From Exiguobacterium sp. J17977 (GTDB lineage: Bacteria > Bacillota > Bacilli > Exiguobacteriales > Exiguobacteriaceae), in contig NZ_JAEQBB010000006.1 in NCBI RefSeq assembly GCF_018616375.1, positions 124,001-188,000 of the forward strand: a DNA stretch of 64,000 nt. The letters run 5' to 3'. Below, piece after piece: positions 63,375-64,000 of the stretch; within the stretch, counting starts at the first letter, position 1, and each line of letters opens with the position of its first letter. Under the pieces are notes generated by a model. That model worked only from the letters and a program-made list of their open reading frames with translations, was not told where the DNA came from and did no database searches. A program made the translations under genes and the position numbers.

Positions 63375-64000
63375 AGAAATTGGTCATCATGTTGACGGTA
63401 CCGGTCCTCGTCAGTTTCGGCCTTTTGCTCTGGGTGTATCAAATCAATATGGCACAAGGGTTCGGCGGCGATAACACGCTCGTCGTCTACAACTGGGGCG
63501 ACTATATCGATGAAGACTTGATTGGAGAGTTCGAGGAAGAGACGGGCTTGAAAGTCATCTATCAGACGTTTGACTCGAACGAGGCGATGCTCACGAAAAT
63601 CGAGCAAGGCGGTACGGCGTTCGACATCGCCGTCCCGTCGGATTACGCCATCAGTAAAATGATTGAAGAAGACCTGCTCTTGCCGATTGACTATGACAAG
63701 CTCGAGAACTTCGATAACATTGACCCACGTTTCCTCGACAAGTCGTTCGACCCGGGCAACACGTACTCGGTCCCTTACTTCTGGGGGACGGTCGGCATCG
63801 TGTATAACCCTGAACTCGTCGACGGCGACATCACGTCATGGAACGACCTATGGGACATGCCGCTCGAGAATGACATCTTGCTTGCAGACGGGACCCGTGA
63901 AGTGATGGGCTTCGGTCTGAACTCACTCGGGTACTCGCTCAACACGACGGACAAAGATGAACTGCTCGAAGCGGAGAAGAAGCTCGAGACACTCTGGCCG
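63371..64000 (+). CDS. potD: Spermidine/putrescine-binding protein PotD, 3' end outside window
   Basis: 210 residues visible. A hydrophobic N-terminal helix (5-25, no lipobox cysteine seen) is followed by NTLVVYNWGDYIDEDLIGEFEEETGLKVIY, the standard PotD/PotF start of the mature domain, and later VPYFWGTVGIVYNPELV. It binds polyamines outside the membrane for PotABC. The absence of a lipobox is notable, since Firmicute PotD is usually lipid-anchored; the uncleaved helix may anchor it. Confidence 0.92.
   Translation, partial: MKKLVIMLTVPVLVSFGLLLWVYQINMAQGFGGDNTLVVYNWGDYIDEDLIGEFEEETGLKVIYQTFDSNEAMLTKIEQGGTAFDIAVPSDYAISKMIEEDLLLPIDYDKLENFDNIDPRFLDKSFDPGNTYSVPYFWGTVGIVYNPELVDGDITSWNDLWDMPLENDILLADGTREVMGFGLNSLGYSLNTTDKDELLEAEKKLETLWP

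Noticed and set aside
1-64000. tRNA, rRNA, CRISPR arrays, insertion sequences, prophage genes
   Set aside because: Looked for and not seen; no transposase, integrase or phage structural ORF and no regularly spaced repeats.

Overview
The window looks like a chromosomal segment of a Bacillales bacterium of roughly half G+C, most like Exiguobacterium. The evidence is AGGAGG-type ribosome binding sites, many TTG and GTG starts, strong hairpin-plus-T terminators, and gene sets shared with Bacillus subtilis: liaIHFSR, menFDHBEC, yfmL, yfmR, cvfB, cshA, ykuI, yfkAB, rlmCD, yfhF-recX-yfhH-yfhJ and potABCD. No rRNA, tRNA, CRISPR array, prophage or insertion sequence was seen. It is ordinary chromosome with short accessory insertions.

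Layout. 1-7.1 kb: end of a ba3-type cytochrome oxidase subunit, a uridine-kinase-like NTPase, a YtrA-type GntR regulator with an ABC transporter and an anchored sensor-like protein, then a YfmL-like RNA helicase operon. 7.1-13 kb: fermentation and central metabolism (pflB, pflA, malic enzyme) and an RsgA-type GTPase. The pfl upstream region carries FNR-, CcpA- and Rex-like sites. 13-17 kb: the cell-envelope stress operon liaIHFSR (no liaG) with a LiaR-type box. 17-26 kb: ABC-F factor YfmR, PlsC, small membrane proteins, CvfB, the DEAD-box helicase CshA behind a leader terminator, a YkuI-like protein with a degenerate EAL domain, and methionine aminopeptidase. 26-34.8 kb: the menaquinone pathway, menFDHBEC on the minus strand and menA divergent, followed by a beta-carbonic anhydrase. 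34.8-43.4 kb: YihY-like membrane protein, NUDIX hydrolase, PfkB kinase, an iron/zinc-type P-type ATPase behind Fur/PerR-like boxes, two transporters and the radical-SAM protein YfkAB. 43.5-51.4 kb: rlmCD, cdd with a cre over its promoter, a two-component system, an amidohydrolase and YfhF.

51.5-60 kb is the most interesting part. The B. subtilis order recX-yfhH-yfhJ is kept at the flanks but is split by about 7 kb. That insertion holds a lactate permease, a 23-codon leader ORF followed by a strong terminator, a heterodimeric BmrCD-like ABC exporter and an RtcB RNA ligase. The leader, terminator and long-range complementary segments look like ribosome-mediated attenuation, as known for B. subtilis bmrCD. 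Here the presumed antibiotic-sensing leader would also control an RNA-repair ligase. The window ends in a polyamine operon: a cupin-type XRE regulator, potA, potB, potC and the first part of potD.

How the genes fit together: many units are tight operons with 4-bp stop/start overlaps, and convergent genes share perfect bidirectional terminators. Redox and carbon regulation (pfl, cdd, men, oxidase) and envelope or antibiotic stress (lia, the BmrCD-like pair) are the two recurring themes. All functional names rest on recognised motifs and remembered family sequences; no database search was run.
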